Shown one piece after another: positions 45,750-54,046 of a stretch of DNA of 64,000 nt. Source of the DNA: Flavobacterium psychrotrophum. Lineage in GTDB: Bacteria > Bacteroidota > Bacteroidia > Flavobacteriales > Flavobacteriaceae. The stretch spans positions 2,232,001 to 2,296,000 of the forward strand of contig NZ_CP031557.1 of NCBI RefSeq assembly GCF_003403075.1. The letters run 5' to 3'. Every line of letters begins with the position of its first letter. Position 1 is the first letter of the stretch. Below the pieces are notes generated by a model, which worked only from the letters and a program-made list of their open reading frames with translations, searched no databases and had not been told where the DNA came from. The position numbers and the translations under genes are program-made.

Positions 45750-46883
45750 ATGAAAATCATACAAGCTTTTAAGACAAAAAATACTGATTGGCAATATTTT
45801 AAGGAAAAAGTTGCACTTAAAAATCCTATAGTATTTGTATTTGCAAATAGAATATTACTTGAAGATGAAAATATACTGGGCAGTATAACGGATGAATTTC
45901 CTTACGAGCATATTGTATATGGTTCTACTGCAGGAGAAATATTTAATACCTCAGTACTTAATGATTCAGTTACTGTTATCGCAATTGAATTTGAAAAAAG
46001 TTTTTTTGTAATAAAGAAAGAGAATATTTTTAAATACGATAAAGACACCAAGCGGGTTGCAGAAGCCTTAACATCGCAAATGCCTCAAGAAAATTTAAAA
46101 CATTTATTTGTATTATCTGAAGGAAGTTTTGTAAACGGAACGTTACTCATAAATAGTATTGAAGAGGTTATTGATCATAATACCAGTGTTACAGGCGCAT
46201 TGTGTGGAGACGATTCACGTTTTGAGAGAACCATTGCGTCATACAACGAGAAACCCATGGAAGGCGAAATTGTATTGATAGGTTTTTATGGTGAATCTTT
46301 AGAAATTAGCTCTGCCAGTTACGGTGGATGGCAGCCTTTTGGTCCAGAAAGGCTTATAACAAAATCCAAGGGCAATATACTTTATGAAATAGATGGTCAG
46401 CCCGCCCTTAAGCTGTACAAAAAATATCTTGGAGACAAAGCTGATAATATTGCTGAATCTACCCTTTTGTATCCGTTAAACATCCTCGTTCCGGGAAAAA
46501 GTGAACCTGTTGTACGCACAATATTATCTATCGATACTAATAGCGATTCTATGACATTTGCTGGTGATGTACCACAGGGTTCTCTCGCGCAGCTAATGAT
46601 GGTATCACCGCAAGGAATTGCTCACGGCGCAGCCATCGCTGCAAAACATGCAATGGAAGGCAGGAAACAGAAACCGGAGCTTGCATTAGTAATAAGTTGT
46701 ATAGGCCGTAAATTGGTTATGGGGCAGCGTGCCGAAGAAGAAATAGAGCAGGTAGGCGAAATTATAGGTGAAGAAATTCCCATGGCTGGATTCTATTCAT
46801 ATGGAGAAATAGCACCATTTTTGGGCAGTTCTAATTGCGAGTTGCATAATCAAACTATGACCCTAACGTTAATTAGCGAATAA
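45750..46883 (+). CDS. FIST domain sensory protein
   Basis: The 377-residue cytosolic protein consists of FIST N (about 30-220; YGSTAGEIFN, VTGALCGDDSRFER) and FIST C (about 230-370; SCIGRKLVMGQRAEEEIEQV and MAGFYSYGEIAPFLGSSN, the FIST C signature YGEI-P). FIST domains are thought to bind small ligands such as amino acids and to feed them to kinases or chemotaxis proteins. Its TAA shares one base with the ATG of the kinase gene (TAATG), so the two proteins are made together and probably act as one sensor. A decayed receiver gene lies directly upstream. Confidence 0.93.
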   Translation: MKIIQAFKTKNTDWQYFKEKVALKNPIVFVFANRILLEDENILGSITDEFPYEHIVYGSTAGEIFNTSVLNDSVTVIAIEFEKSFFVIKKENIFKYDKDTKRVAEALTSQMPQENLKHLFVLSEGSFVNGTLLINSIEEVIDHNTSVTGALCGDDSRFERTIASYNEKPMEGEIVLIGFYGESLEISSASYGGWQPFGPERLITKSKGNILYEIDGQPALKLYKKYLGDKADNIAESTLLYPLNILVPGKSEPVVRTILSIDTNSDSMTFAGDVPQGSLAQLMMVSPQGIAHGAAIAAKHAMEGRKQKPELALVISCIGRKLVMGQRAEEEIEQVGEIIGEEIPMAGFYSYGEIAPFLGSSNCELHNQTMTLTLISE

Positions 46884-47896
46884 TGAACTCACTACTTCAG
46901 AGACAAATAAGAAAGTATTTACGGAATGACGATTTTAGTACTTTGTTTAAGTACATTAGCGACACTTATTATGCATATGACGATAATATTAATATGCTGC
47001 AAAGGGCTATGAAAATTAGTTCTGACGAACTTTTTGAAGCTAACCAAAAATTAAGAGTTGAAGCAGAAAGCCTTAAAGAAATAAATAGTAACCTTGAGGG
47101 TATCTTAAAAGAGATTAAAAGTGATGGTAGTAAAGATAGTAACTTAAACTTTAGCCATGTAGACCTTTTAAAAAAACAATCTGAAGAAATTATAAAGATT
47201 AATCAGCAACAAGAAAAATTAGTACAAACACTTGAGTTACAAAATCAGGCATTAAATGAATATGCACATGTAGTTTCTCACGATCTCAAAGCTCCACTAA
47301 GGAGTATAAATGCTCTAATTAGTTGGTATATAGAAGATAATGAATCCTTATTGAGCGAAGATAATAAGCAGTCCTTAAATCTCATATTATTTAATGTGGA
47401 AAAGATGGATTTACTTATAAAAGGTATTTTAGATTATTCATCTATAGACGATAGGGAAACGGATGAAAATAATGTGGATCTAAACTATGTAGTAGAAGAG
47501 ATAAAAAGCACGCTGGTTTTACAAAAATCTTTTCAAATAAAAATTAATAACTATTTACCTACGGTTAATGGAAATGTTTTTCGCTTTAAACAGTTGTTTC
47601 AAAATATAATTGAAAATGCAGTAAAATATAACGATAAGGAGGTGGGAATAATAGAAATTGGAAGTGTCGAAAAAGATACAGAAATAGAATTTTATATAAA
47701 AGATAATGGTAAAGGTATTCCTGAAGCTTATTTTCAAAAGATATTTAATATTTTTACCAAACTCGAAAATAATGACCAGTCTTCAGGTATTGGACTCTCC
47801 ATTGTAAAAAAAATCATATTACAATATGGTGGTCGTATATGGCTGGAAAGTAAAGAAAATATTGGAACAACTTTTTTCTTTACAATATTAAAATAA
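46883..47896 (+). CDS. Soluble histidine kinase partnered with the FIST protein
   Basis: The 337-residue protein has no membrane helix. Its N-terminus (about 1-125) is mostly helical coiled coil (DELFEANQKLRVEAESLKEI). HisKA follows with H133 in VSHDLKAP, then a GHKL ATPase with NIIENAVKY, DNGKGIPE and SSGIGLSI. It starts within the stop codon of the FIST gene. Without a sensor domain of its own, it should take its signal from FIST. The only receiver next to it is a pseudogene, so it now must use another partner. A strong terminator follows 22 bases after its stop. Confidence 0.93.
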   Translation: MNSLLQRQIRKYLRNDDFSTLFKYISDTYYAYDDNINMLQRAMKISSDELFEANQKLRVEAESLKEINSNLEGILKEIKSDGSKDSNLNFSHVDLLKKQSEEIIKINQQQEKLVQTLELQNQALNEYAHVVSHDLKAPLRSINALISWYIEDNESLLSEDNKQSLNLILFNVEKMDLLIKGILDYSSIDDRETDENNVDLNYVVEEIKSTLVLQKSFQIKINNYLPTVNGNVFRFKQLFQNIIENAVKYNDKEVGIIEIGSVEKDTEIEFYIKDNGKGIPEAYFQKIFNIFTKLENNDQSSGIGLSIVKKIILQYGGRIWLESKENIGTTFFFTILK

Positions 47897-47917
47897 TTAA
47901 GATACAGCCCGGATAGC

Positions 47918-47963
47918 AAAGAAGTCAGCGGAATTGTTTTTTAACAATTCCGCTGACTTCTTT
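47918..47963 (+). terminator. Strong terminator after the FIST-kinase operon
   Basis: A perfect 21-base stem (arms 47918-47938 and 47943-47963) with the 4-base loop TTTT, starting AAAGAAGTCAGCGG, is followed by a T/A-rich run. It lies 22 bases after the kinase stop codon. Confidence 0.85.
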
Positions 47964-48017
47964 AATTTAATGAATCTAGTTACACTAAATTTAATCATTG
48001 GCTTACAAATAGGCATT

Positions 48018-48044
48018 TTGCATACTAAAATTCTTCTATATTTG
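48018..48044 (+). promoter_or_regulatory. Candidate flavobacterial promoter of the T9SS cargo gene
   Basis: TTG at 48018-48020 and TATATTTG at 48037-48044 are 16 bases apart, one short of the usual TTG-N17-23-TAnnTTTG range. The ATG follows after about 125 bases. Confidence 0.4.
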
Positions 48045-48168
48045 AATAAACCACTCATCGACACATCTTTGCACATAACCTAAGCATATTTATAAACCAA
48101 CGAAAATATAAATGTTATCTTTTACTAATTGCTAATTTCGGTTCAACAAATAAGTAAATTAAAAAATC

Positions 48169-50610
48169 ATGAAACGTTTATTACTCTTACTCACAATGGT
48201 ATACGGAATGTCTTCTTATGCTCAAGGATATCAGTTTTTAAGCCCTTATGACTCAAGCGGTGTACCTACAATGATGGAAACACCAGATATAATTAGCAGC
48301 ACTACAATGACACTTATAAACAACGCGCTGCCAGAAAACCATCCGGTGCCTGTTTATAACCCACAATATATTACCGCTGGTTATGATACTGATTTGCAAG
48401 TAATGTCTACAGCAGAGGTGTGGGTAACTTTTGTAACCGAAGGCGCTGGATATAAAAACGTACTGGGATTTTATACCTACGATCTTAGTAATCCGCCCAC
48501 AACCATTCCCGCAAATGCTGCTATCACAATTATTTTTCCTAATGCATCTTTACCAAACAGTGGTGGTAACCTGGCCTCGGGCAGTAAAGTAAAAATAGGA
48601 ACATTTCCGCCCAATACAGGTATAGGTTGGGTGCTTTTAGCAAACGCCTGGAACGGCACCACTGTGGGAGCAGGAGCCTGGAAGCTTTTTTCAAATCCTA
48701 ATTTTAACCCTGAAGCCGATGTTACTTTAAGGCACCATAATGTACTGCTTAATGATCCTGATAACCAAAGGCTAATATTGGGTTTTGAGGATGTAAAACG
48801 AGATCTTGCTTCATGCGACAATGATTTTAATGACGCAATATTTTATGTTACAGCAAATCCATACTCTGCTTTAAGAACCTATAACACGGCAGATATTGCA
48901 GATGCGGCACCAGTGTCTTCTGGAAATGATGGCGGTCTTGAGAGTAATGGTAGCCTTGCTAATTTAGTTGCACGTAGAAATTTTAAACGCATTAAAAACA
49001 ACACTTTTTTAAATAAAAAAGAATCTCAATCCTCATTTGCACCCATTGCATCAAGTTTTCAAAGAAATGCAAATACTAATAGTGCTAATTTACAATCTTT
49101 TTTCCCTGTAACAGGTATGTATAGTACAGAAACAGCTTTTGAATCAAGTCCTGAAGATCTTATCGGGATTACGAATGCTGATCAGATATTTTCTGTCGAT
49201 TATTACCAAGGTACAGATCGTGTTGCTGCGGGGCTTGTAACCGCCACAACAGGTAGTGTTTATGACCATAGCAAAATGATATGTGACAGGCTTAATGGTT
49301 CTTCCTTAGAAGATATACGTACAATAACATTACAAGGCCACGAAATTATTATGGTAAAACTTAGAAGAGCTAGTGGTGTTACAGAATATGCGCTAACCTT
49401 TAGTGTAGAGCAAACACAAACTACTAACTTGCTACGCAGCTACTGGAACATAGCCCAGTACCCTGCAGGAGATTACCTAAACTTTCAAGTATGGGGTAGC
49501 ACAATGGGACAGGTAAGCAGTATTGTTAATTTTATCCTAGACCAATTAGACCAGGAAGCCATTGTAACAAGTGATGTTATTGAAAACAGGATACCATCTG
49601 TATTTGTAAAAAAAGGTTTTTATAAAAATGGTCAACTTTCGCTCGAAATTATTAATAAATCATCGTCTACAATACTAAACTTTAACGGCAATAGAAAGCA
49701 AACAGAATTAAGCCAAACAGAAATCCTTACAGAAACAGTAAGTCTTGATGGAAATTACAACCAAAACTTAACTGTAGATACAAACGGTATATTCGATATT
49801 GGATTCTCAATAGTAGCTGACAACTCTCCAAGAGAAGACGGCCTTTACCTTGCAGATGGCCCATGGGGAGTAGATTATAATACAGATGAAACAACCATAA
49901 ATAATTTCAATATAGAAGCATATACCCCTCAGGCATCAGTAAACGGCATATACCCTATAGAAAGAAATGCGGCACTTACAGGAGAGGTAAAAGGCACTGT
50001 AAACCTTTTTAGGAACCTGCTACCTGGTGAACTTGCACTTGATGCAACAGTATATGAAGCACTTAACTTTGACCTTGTAAGCAGCCATGCTGTAGAAGTG
50101 GTGATGGTAACAGAAGGTCTTACAGACTGGACTAGCCGTCTTAAATTTGAACTGCCCGCACAGCAAAGCATGGGTGCAAAAAGTATATTGCTTAATGATT
50201 TTGTAAGTGCTAACGGTGAGACATTTAATGGCCAGCTTATAAAAGGTTTTGTATTCTCAGTTATTGGTAACTATAGCACTTTTGAGCCATTTAGCATTAA
50301 TTTATCTAACATGAAACTAGACAATTATAGTTTAGGCGTTAAAGACGTAAAAGCTACCTCTTCCGGTAAATTTTATAACTATCCAAATCCGTTTAACAGC
50401 ACTACTACACTTTTATTACCAGCACCTTCGGATAAAATTAGTGTACAGGTATTAGACCTTACGGGAAGAGAGCTTGTTAGTAGAGAACTAAAATCCGAAA
50501 ATGGTATTGAAGTAAAACTTGATAACCTAAACCTTCCATCCGGTACCTACATAATAAGAGCCGTTACTAATGATAATAAAGTATATCAATCTAAATGTAT
50601 TGTTAAGTAA
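48169..50610 (+). CDS. DUF4114-containing type IX secretion cargo protein
   Basis: The 813-residue exported protein has a signal peptide (MKRLLLLLTMVYGMSSYAQG). A DUF4114 domain (about 135-230) ends in the signature GFEDVKRDLASCDNDFNDAI, whose Asp-rich stretch suggests Ca2+ binding. A long region of unknown fold follows, then a C-terminal type A sorting domain: NYPNPFNSTTTLLL, ISVQVLDLTGREL, LPSGTYIIRA and a terminal basic segment. It should cross the outer membrane through the T9SS and be anchored or released at the surface. It is a single gene between two signalling operons. The function is unknown. Confidence 0.9.
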   Translation: MKRLLLLLTMVYGMSSYAQGYQFLSPYDSSGVPTMMETPDIISSTTMTLINNALPENHPVPVYNPQYITAGYDTDLQVMSTAEVWVTFVTEGAGYKNVLGFYTYDLSNPPTTIPANAAITIIFPNASLPNSGGNLASGSKVKIGTFPPNTGIGWVLLANAWNGTTVGAGAWKLFSNPNFNPEADVTLRHHNVLLNDPDNQRLILGFEDVKRDLASCDNDFNDAIFYVTANPYSALRTYNTADIADAAPVSSGNDGGLESNGSLANLVARRNFKRIKNNTFLNKKESQSSFAPIASSFQRNANTNSANLQSFFPVTGMYSTETAFESSPEDLIGITNADQIFSVDYYQGTDRVAAGLVTATTGSVYDHSKMICDRLNGSSLEDIRTITLQGHEIIMVKLRRASGVTEYALTFSVEQTQTTNLLRSYWNIAQYPAGDYLNFQVWGSTMGQVSSIVNFILDQLDQEAIVTSDVIENRIPSVFVKKGFYKNGQLSLEIINKSSSTILNFNGNRKQTELSQTEILTETVSLDGNYNQNLTVDTNGIFDIGFSIVADNSPREDGLYLADGPWGVDYNTDETTINNFNIEAYTPQASVNGIYPIERNAALTGEVKGTVNLFRNLLPGELALDATVYEALNFDLVSSHAVEVVMVTEGLTDWTSRLKFELPAQQSMGAKSILLNDFVSANGETFNGQLIKGFVFSVIGNYSTFEPFSINLSNMKLDNYSLGVKDVKATSSGKFYNYPNPFNSTTTLLLPAPSDKISVQVLDLTGRELVSRELKSENGIEVKLDNLNLPSGTYIIRAVTNDNKVYQSKCIVK

Positions 50611-51115
50611 CAAAAGGCGTTTTACAATCATTAGAAACTGTGCAAGGCTTGTTGCTATTGCCATAAAAGACACTACCTAACCTAAAGATGGTTGTAACAT
50701 TGTGGCATTAGTAGTTCCCTGAGGTTGCTATTATATACAAATTGGATTAGGTGGTTTTAATTCATTTATAATTCAAAAAATCTTAGTCCACGTAGAAAAG
50801 TCCTTCTGTATGTGTTTACATTATACGGTGTTAACAAGGGAGATATGCTTAAAATTTATACAAACTTAAATTATATTATAGCAAGAATTAATTTTATATA
50901 ACACATATTTATAGGATTACGAAAAAACGCGGCAAGTTTCCAACCTCTCTTTCAATAATATTTTCATTACATAAAAATCTTTATTGTTTATTTAATATGC
51001 ACATATCTAATTACAGAGTAAAACACCACATGCATTGCCAAAATTATATTGTGCCTAACTAAGCTGTAGCATTGTAATCTGTGAATAACATTTGGAAGTT
51101 CTAATTATAAAAATT
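50611..51115. other. AT-rich intergenic region with no feature identified
   Basis: About 500 AT-rich bases between the T9SS cargo gene and the membrane kinase. I see no credible reading frame, terminator stem or promoter pair; the kinase promoter presumably lies in it. Confidence 0.5.
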
Positions 51116-53053
51116 ATGTATGCAACAACTAAAATACGCTTCTTGCAAAATACTTTACTCTTTACTGTATTTTTAATATCCTACTTAGTTATCTATGGAT
51201 GGTTTAATAATATAGAGGTTTTAAAAAGCATAATACCCGGTTATATTTCGATGAAATTTAATACGGCTTTATGTTTTATTTTTTTAAGCATTTCAATCCT
51301 GATTGAAAGTAACGCTAAACAACTAACATTTCTAAGCTCCATATTAAATGTTTCGGTACTTATTATAGCGGCTACGTCATATTCGCAGGAATTATTTGAT
51401 TTAGATTTCGGGATAGATCAATTAATTATAGCAGACAATAACGCCATAGAGGCTAACGAAGCTTTTCCCGGCCGTATGTCGCCTATAACTTCCATACTTT
51501 TCATTATAATGACTTTAAGCTCCATATTTATAAAAGCCAAAAAAAAACTTCTTTATATGCAATATGCCCTGCATTTTGTAACCTTAATGTCAGTTATAGC
51601 CACAATAGGTTACATATTTCATGCACCGGATTTTTATACTTTAAATTTTATGACCTCAATGGCCGTACACACTTCAGTAGCGTTTTTTCTGTTGTCAGTC
51701 AGCACTTCATTAATAAATCCTCATTTAGGTTTAGCAGGTATCTTTACAGGAGAGCAAGTAGGCAACGTCATGGCCCGCCGTTTATTTTTACAAATGTTTA
51801 GTGCTACATTTATAATTATCCTCTTACAATACCTTGGGCATAAATATAATTTAGTAACTATAGAATTTCATATGGCAACGTTTGCAATAGCTGCAATTAT
51901 AGTAAACCTTTTCATTATATGTGAAACAACAGTTATGCTGAACAGAAAGGAGACTAAAAAGCGCATGGCTCAAGAAAATTTTAGGCTGGTTGTTGAGTCG
52001 GCTCCAAATGCCCTTATTAAATTTGATACAAAAGGTAATATTGTGATGATAAATAAGCAGGCAGAAAAAATGTTTGGTTATGACCGTGAACTTTTTATTA
52101 GAAAAAGTATAGATATGCTTGTCCCGGACAGCGTTTCGCCTCATTATTACAAAAACATGGATTACTACAATTTAAAGCCTGAATCAAGTTATTTTGGAGC
52201 TAGCCGTGATTTGTATGCAGTACGCAGTGATGGCACGAAGTTTCCTGTAGAAATTGATCTTAATCCTATTACGACAGAAGGAGGCGCAATGGTTTTAGCT
52301 TCAATAATAGATATAACTGAACGGAAAAAGAATGAGAATATAATTACTAATCAAATGATTGAACTACAGATGAAAAATAAGGAAATGGAGGAGTTTAATT
52401 ATATAGCCTCACATGACCTGCAAGAACCTTTACGTACGCTCTCAAACTATGTGACGCTTATCGAAGAAGATTATGGCAACGAGTTATGTGACGAATTAAA
52501 ATTACATCTGAAAACCATGGACAATGCAGTATCGCGAATGTCACTATTGGTTCATTCCATATTAGATTTTGGCAGGTTAGGGCGCGATAAACTACTTAGT
52601 ATCGAAAATTGTAACGGAATTGTCCAAAATGTTATTGAAGACCTTGGCACCTTAATACATGATGCACAGGCTGTAATAAAAATAGATGGAACATTGCCTA
52701 CCATTAATGTTTACCAAACTGAGTTAAGGCAACTATTTCAAAATCTTATAAACAATGCTGTAAAATTTCGACGTGTTGACGCACCGCCTGAAATAACCAT
52801 AGGAGCGATAAAAAAGGAGCGTTTTTATGAATTCTACGTGAAAGACAACGGGATTGGAATTAACCCTAAACATTACGAACGAATTTTTCACATATTTCAG
52901 AGGTTAGTCAAACAAGATCAATATGAAGGCCACGGTATAGGGTTAGCCAATTGCCGAAAAATTGCCGAAATGCATGGAGGTAAAATATGGGTAGAATCTA
53001 TACCCGGATATGGAAGCACTTTTAAATTTACAATATCAAATTTAGCATTATGA
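51116..53053 (+). CDS. Membrane-bound PAS sensor histidine kinase
   Basis: The 645-residue protein starts at ATG 51116 (MYATTKIRF), preferred over the upstream TTG 51092. Residues 10-270 hold about eight membrane helices like a MASE-type sensor module. A PAS domain follows (about 285-405; LIKFDTKGNIVMINKQAEKM), a coiled linker, HisKA with H433 in ASHDLQEP, and a GHKL ATPase (NLINNAVKF, DNGIGINP, GHGIGLAN). The signal is probably a membrane or redox cue, but this is unproven. Its TGA overlaps the ATG of the CheY-like gene by ATGA, so the pair is translationally coupled. Confidence 0.9.
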   Translation: MYATTKIRFLQNTLLFTVFLISYLVIYGWFNNIEVLKSIIPGYISMKFNTALCFIFLSISILIESNAKQLTFLSSILNVSVLIIAATSYSQELFDLDFGIDQLIIADNNAIEANEAFPGRMSPITSILFIIMTLSSIFIKAKKKLLYMQYALHFVTLMSVIATIGYIFHAPDFYTLNFMTSMAVHTSVAFFLLSVSTSLINPHLGLAGIFTGEQVGNVMARRLFLQMFSATFIIILLQYLGHKYNLVTIEFHMATFAIAAIIVNLFIICETTVMLNRKETKKRMAQENFRLVVESAPNALIKFDTKGNIVMINKQAEKMFGYDRELFIRKSIDMLVPDSVSPHYYKNMDYYNLKPESSYFGASRDLYAVRSDGTKFPVEIDLNPITTEGGAMVLASIIDITERKKNENIITNQMIELQMKNKEMEEFNYIASHDLQEPLRTLSNYVTLIEEDYGNELCDELKLHLKTMDNAVSRMSLLVHSILDFGRLGRDKLLSIENCNGIVQNVIEDLGTLIHDAQAVIKIDGTLPTINVYQTELRQLFQNLINNAVKFRRVDAPPEITIGAIKKERFYEFYVKDNGIGINPKHYERIFHIFQRLVKQDQYEGHGIGLANCRKIAEMHGGKIWVESIPGYGSTFKFTISNLAL

Positions 53054-53463
53054 AACAAAAACTTGATTGTATTATGCTTGTTGATGACAACAAGGTAGAT
53101 AACTTTTTTCATGAAAGAGTGATAAAAAAATATAACCCTGCAATTAAAGTAATAACTAAAGAATCAGCAGAAGAAGGGCTCGATTATTTACGCAATAAAG
53201 ACTGTGATCAAGATAATCATCCTGACATTATATTTTTAGATATAAATATGCCTGGAATGAACGGTTGGGAGTTCCTTGAAGAATATAAAAATCTGGATAA
53301 AAATTTACAATGTAGGTTAATTGTAATAATGCTTACAACTTCAAAAAATCCGGATGATATTGAGATGGCAAAAAAGCACAATATTCTTTCCGGGTTTAAA
53401 ACCAAGCCATTAGATAAAGAAATACTCGACAAAGTCTTTGAAAAATATTACAGTGACATCTAA
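53050..53463 (+). CDS. CheY-like single-domain response regulator
   Basis: The 137-residue receiver has the acidic pocket LVDDN (10-14), phospho-acceptor D64 in IFLDINMPGMNGW, the switch Thr region IIVIMLTTS and the Lys in GFKTKPLD. There is no output domain. It overlaps the membrane kinase gene by four bases and is its evident partner. Downstream output is unknown; in this phylum such receivers work by protein contact or pass phosphate on. Confidence 0.92.
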   Translation: MKQKLDCIMLVDDNKVDNFFHERVIKKYNPAIKVITKESAEEGLDYLRNKDCDQDNHPDIIFLDINMPGMNGWEFLEEYKNLDKNLQCRLIVIMLTTSKNPDDIEMAKKHNILSGFKTKPLDKEILDKVFEKYYSDI

Positions 53464-53615
53464 AAATTTTGAAGAACTCAGCTTTTAAACTTCCAACTTT
53501 TCATGAATAGTTATGGCAGTGTTACAATATTATTAATAAAAACAAATTACTATAAGTTATTAAGAAACGTCAAAACAGGTATCAAGTGTTCGATAGAAAT
53601 CCCACTCACTCCACT

Positions 53616-53664
53616 TTTAAAATCCGTTAAGCATTGATTATCAATTGTTTTAACGGATTTTAAA
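53616..53664. repeat. Perfect 15-base inverted repeat
   Basis: TTTAAAATCCGTTAA (53616-53630) is repeated inverted as TTAACGGATTTTAAA (53650-53664). The 19-base spacer itself holds the palindrome ATTGATTATCAAT. It lies between a receiver gene and the minus-strand kinase gene. It could be a bidirectional terminator, a protein-binding site or a remnant of a mobile repeat. Confidence 0.75.
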
Positions 53665-53851
53665 TTTTTATTTCCCTTGTGTTTCCCTGCAAAACGAAAT
53701 TTTACAAAAACGCCCAAAATCTCCGGTTCAAATTCAGTGCGGTTTTCATTCGAAAAAAACTGCATCGATTTTGTATCACAAATAGCATTAAAATACTGAT
53801 TTATAAACCTGTAAATACAGTTTACATCTTGAAAAAAGAAGAGTGACCAAA

Positions 53852-53956
53852 ATGGTAATGCCTATTTTAAACGACTCTCTGTACTTTATCGCAGGGATGA
53901 TAACCATTACCTCTGTTTTTTTCATATGGCTGACATTTATTAGTCAACTTTTTTAG
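53852..53956 (+). CDS. Possible 34-residue single-helix membrane peptide
   Basis: An ORF from ATG 53852 to TAG 53956 encodes one hydrophobic helix (LYFIAGMITITSVFFIWLTF) with a short N-terminus. An AG-rich stretch (GAAAAAAGAAGAG) lies upstream. No family was recognised; it could be a chance ORF. The rest of 53464-54046 holds only the inverted repeat. Confidence 0.3.
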   Translation: MVMPILNDSLYFIAGMITITSVFFIWLTFISQLF

Positions 53957-54046
53957 GACGAGACAAAATATCAATTTGCCCATTATAATAAAAAGACCAT
54001 TTTAGTGGCAATAATAAGTAACAAAGCGGATTAAATATTATTTGAC

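Noticed and set aside
50611..51115. Search for a decayed regulator like the one at 45416
   Set aside because: No receiver motif could be found in any frame.
53550..53765. Minus-strand ORF as an integrase fragment
   Set aside because: No recombinase motif (Arg/His/Tyr) is seen, and it mainly spans the inverted repeat.
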